Positions 62,766 through 64,000 of a stretch of DNA of 64,000 bases are shown in pieces. The stretch lies in assembly GCF_006385135.1 (NCBI RefSeq), contig NZ_CP041025.1, positions 3,937,501 to 4,001,500 of the forward strand, read 5' to 3'. This stretch comes from Paremcibacter congregatus (lineage in GTDB: Bacteria; Pseudomonadota; Alphaproteobacteria; Sphingomonadales; Emcibacteraceae). Position 1 is the first letter of the stretch. Each line of letters opens with the position of its first letter. Both the position numbers and the translations under genes were made by a program. The notes below the pieces were generated by a model. It saw only the letters and a list, made by a program, of their open reading frames with translations. It did not search any database and was not told where the DNA came from.

Positions 62766-63941
62766 TTAAGCCCCGAGCCAGATATTCAGGCTCACCCCGA
62801 TGAAGTTAGCCACGGCATACCCAAACACTCCGAGCAGGACAGCCGGGGCCACCAGATCAGGACGTCCTTTACCCGCCGCCAGTGCAGCCGCACTGGCGGG
62901 GCCTGAGGCGCAGGCATTGGAAGCGATCACCACTTCCATCAAATCAAGCTTGAAGAATTTACTGACCCCGAAGATCACAGCCGCATGACAGACCACGATA
63001 ATGGCGGCATAAAGGGCAATCATCAGCGCTTTATCCAGCATGGCCACCACATCTGCACTGACCCCGATCGCGGCAAAAAACACATACATAAAAAAGAGGC
63101 CGATCTCATAATCGCCTTTGAATTTTTTAAGCTGGCGCGGAAAAATGTTGGCGATAACAATGGTCAGGGCCGTAATAAACATGATGCTATAGCTACCAAC
63201 CCCAAGCATGTCCGCCAGAGCTTTTCCCATAGCACAGATGGTAAAGGACAAGCCCACCACAAACCCGATATGAGCCAGATTGATGCCTGTCTGGACATCT
63301 GGTGGAATATCTCCTGCATGGGATTTTGCATCAGTGATTTCTTCAGCGGACGCGCCCGCCAAACCTGAAGAAAGGGACCTCTTAAACCACCACTGAAAGA
63401 AAGCCATGGACGGCACCAGAGCGAGGAATGCCAGATAGAGTACGCCCACCACATTATCCGCTGCCACACTGGCTGTCGCCAGAGAGGGATCAAGTTCCAC
63501 GGCCTGGGTCACTGCAGCCATATTCATTGAGCCGCCAATATAAGTCGCACTGAAGACAGCAGCAAGCTTCGGGCCCTGTTCACCGAGGGGCAGAATTACA
63601 TACCCGACAAGAGCCCCCAATGTTGTACCTATGGCCCCAAGAAAGAAAGCAACCAGCATACTTTTGGTCTCAAAGATAACACGCCGAAGATCAGCTTTGA
63701 GGAGCAACAGCGGAATGGCGACCGGAACAAGATAGGACCAGACCACATTATAGGTTTCAGCTGATTTTGGCAGAACCCCAAAGTTGGATAGCGCCATGGC
63801 CGCCGCCAGAATTATCGCCGCCCCGGAGACATTGCTGCCAACCTTTGTCTTATCAGCCCAAAAGCCCAGCGCCGCCAACATCATCAGCGCCGCCCATATG
63901 GCAAAAGGCCAGTCCGCATGTATCAAGGCTACAGTTTCCAT
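62766..63941 (-). CDS. DUF819-family membrane transporter
   Basis: About 391 aa with roughly eleven hydrophobic helices. The start METVALIHADW at 63941 is chosen because GAGG lies 7 nt upstream; longer starts add a polar tail. Segments such as FSATYIGGSMNMAAVTQAVELD and ACASGPASAAALAAGKGRPD are typical of DUF819 (YjcL-like). The substrate is not established. At the head of an operon of peptidases and amino-acid enzymes, import of amino acids or dipeptides is likely. Confidence 0.92.
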   Translation of the reverse strand: METVALIHADWPFAIWAALMMLAALGFWADKTKVGSNVSGAAIILAAAMALSNFGVLPKSAETYNVVWSYLVPVAIPLLLLKADLRRVIFETKSMLVAFFLGAIGTTLGALVGYVILPLGEQGPKLAAVFSATYIGGSMNMAAVTQAVELDPSLATASVAADNVVGVLYLAFLALVPSMAFFQWWFKRSLSSGLAGASAEEITDAKSHAGDIPPDVQTGINLAHIGFVVGLSFTICAMGKALADMLGVGSYSIMFITALTIVIANIFPRQLKKFKGDYEIGLFFMYVFFAAIGVSADVVAMLDKALMIALYAAIIVVCHAAVIFGVSKFFKLDLMEVVIASNACASGPASAAALAAGKGRPDLVAPAVLLGVFGYAVANFIGVSLNIWLGA

Positions 63942-64000
63942 AGTTTCCTCACTCTTCACTCTCTTCATCAAATGGCGGTTTCTGATTAGACCGCTTTATT

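Overview
This 64 kb window is a chromosomal segment from a Gram-negative bacterium, most likely a marine-type alphaproteobacterium (inference from the many large TonB-dependent receptors, FecI/FecR surface-signalling pairs, Tat and Sec exported peptidases, and a DgcN/DgcA D-amino-acid module). Almost the whole window serves uptake and breakdown of peptides, esters and similar organic nutrients. It holds five TonB-dependent receptors, each next to its own hydrolases and its own type of regulator.

Layout. 0-12.6 kb: peptide-scavenging genes on the minus strand (TPR lipoprotein, M19 dipeptidase, two TonB receptors, a decayed nicotinamide phosphoribosyltransferase relic), with an AraC-type regulator and a prolyl iminopeptidase on the plus strand and an S12 serine hydrolase. 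12.8-18.7 kb: a small accessory island bounded by two direct copies of a composite repeat. It contains a tRNA-Met 3' fragment (attachment-site scar), a frameshifted IS110 transposase, an ImmA/IrrE-XRE regulatory pair, a DUF2188 small protein and a DUF2235 lipase-like protein. 19-24 kb: small enzymes with private regulators (HxlR/Old Yellow Enzyme; WYL regulator/epoxide-hydrolase-like protein), a broken CPBP protease gene and a YdeI-like protein. 24-32.8 kb: FecI-FecR-TonB receptor followed by aldehyde dehydrogenase, amidohydrolase and HSL-type esterase. 33-41.3 kb: a tight five-gene operon (TonB receptor, esterase, secreted cyclophilin, DPP-IV-like S9 peptidase, amidohydrolase), divergent from a regulator that fuses a transposase-like N-terminus to a LuxR-type DNA-binding domain and seems to start at CTG. 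43.7-54.9 kb: a visibly more A/T-rich block framed by dead mobile-element fragments. It has a second FecI-FecR-TonB system whose two downstream hydrolase homologues (S9 and S12) have both lost their catalytic residues, plus a 90-aa peptide with a double-glycine leader and a secreted TPR-like protein. 55.3-64 kb: a seven-gene operon (DUF819 transporter, S12 hydrolase, M28 peptidase, dgcA epimerase, DsbA-like protein, fold-IV aminotransferase, dgcN) that reads as peptide cleavage, D-amino-acid racemisation and transamination.

The most unusual items are the paired pseudoenzymes at 44.9-48.9 kb, the transposase-LuxR fusion at 41.7-43.7 kb, the nearby double-glycine peptide, a probable ATC start codon at 62732, and a 290-bp repeat present three times in the same orientation, each time next to mobile-element debris.
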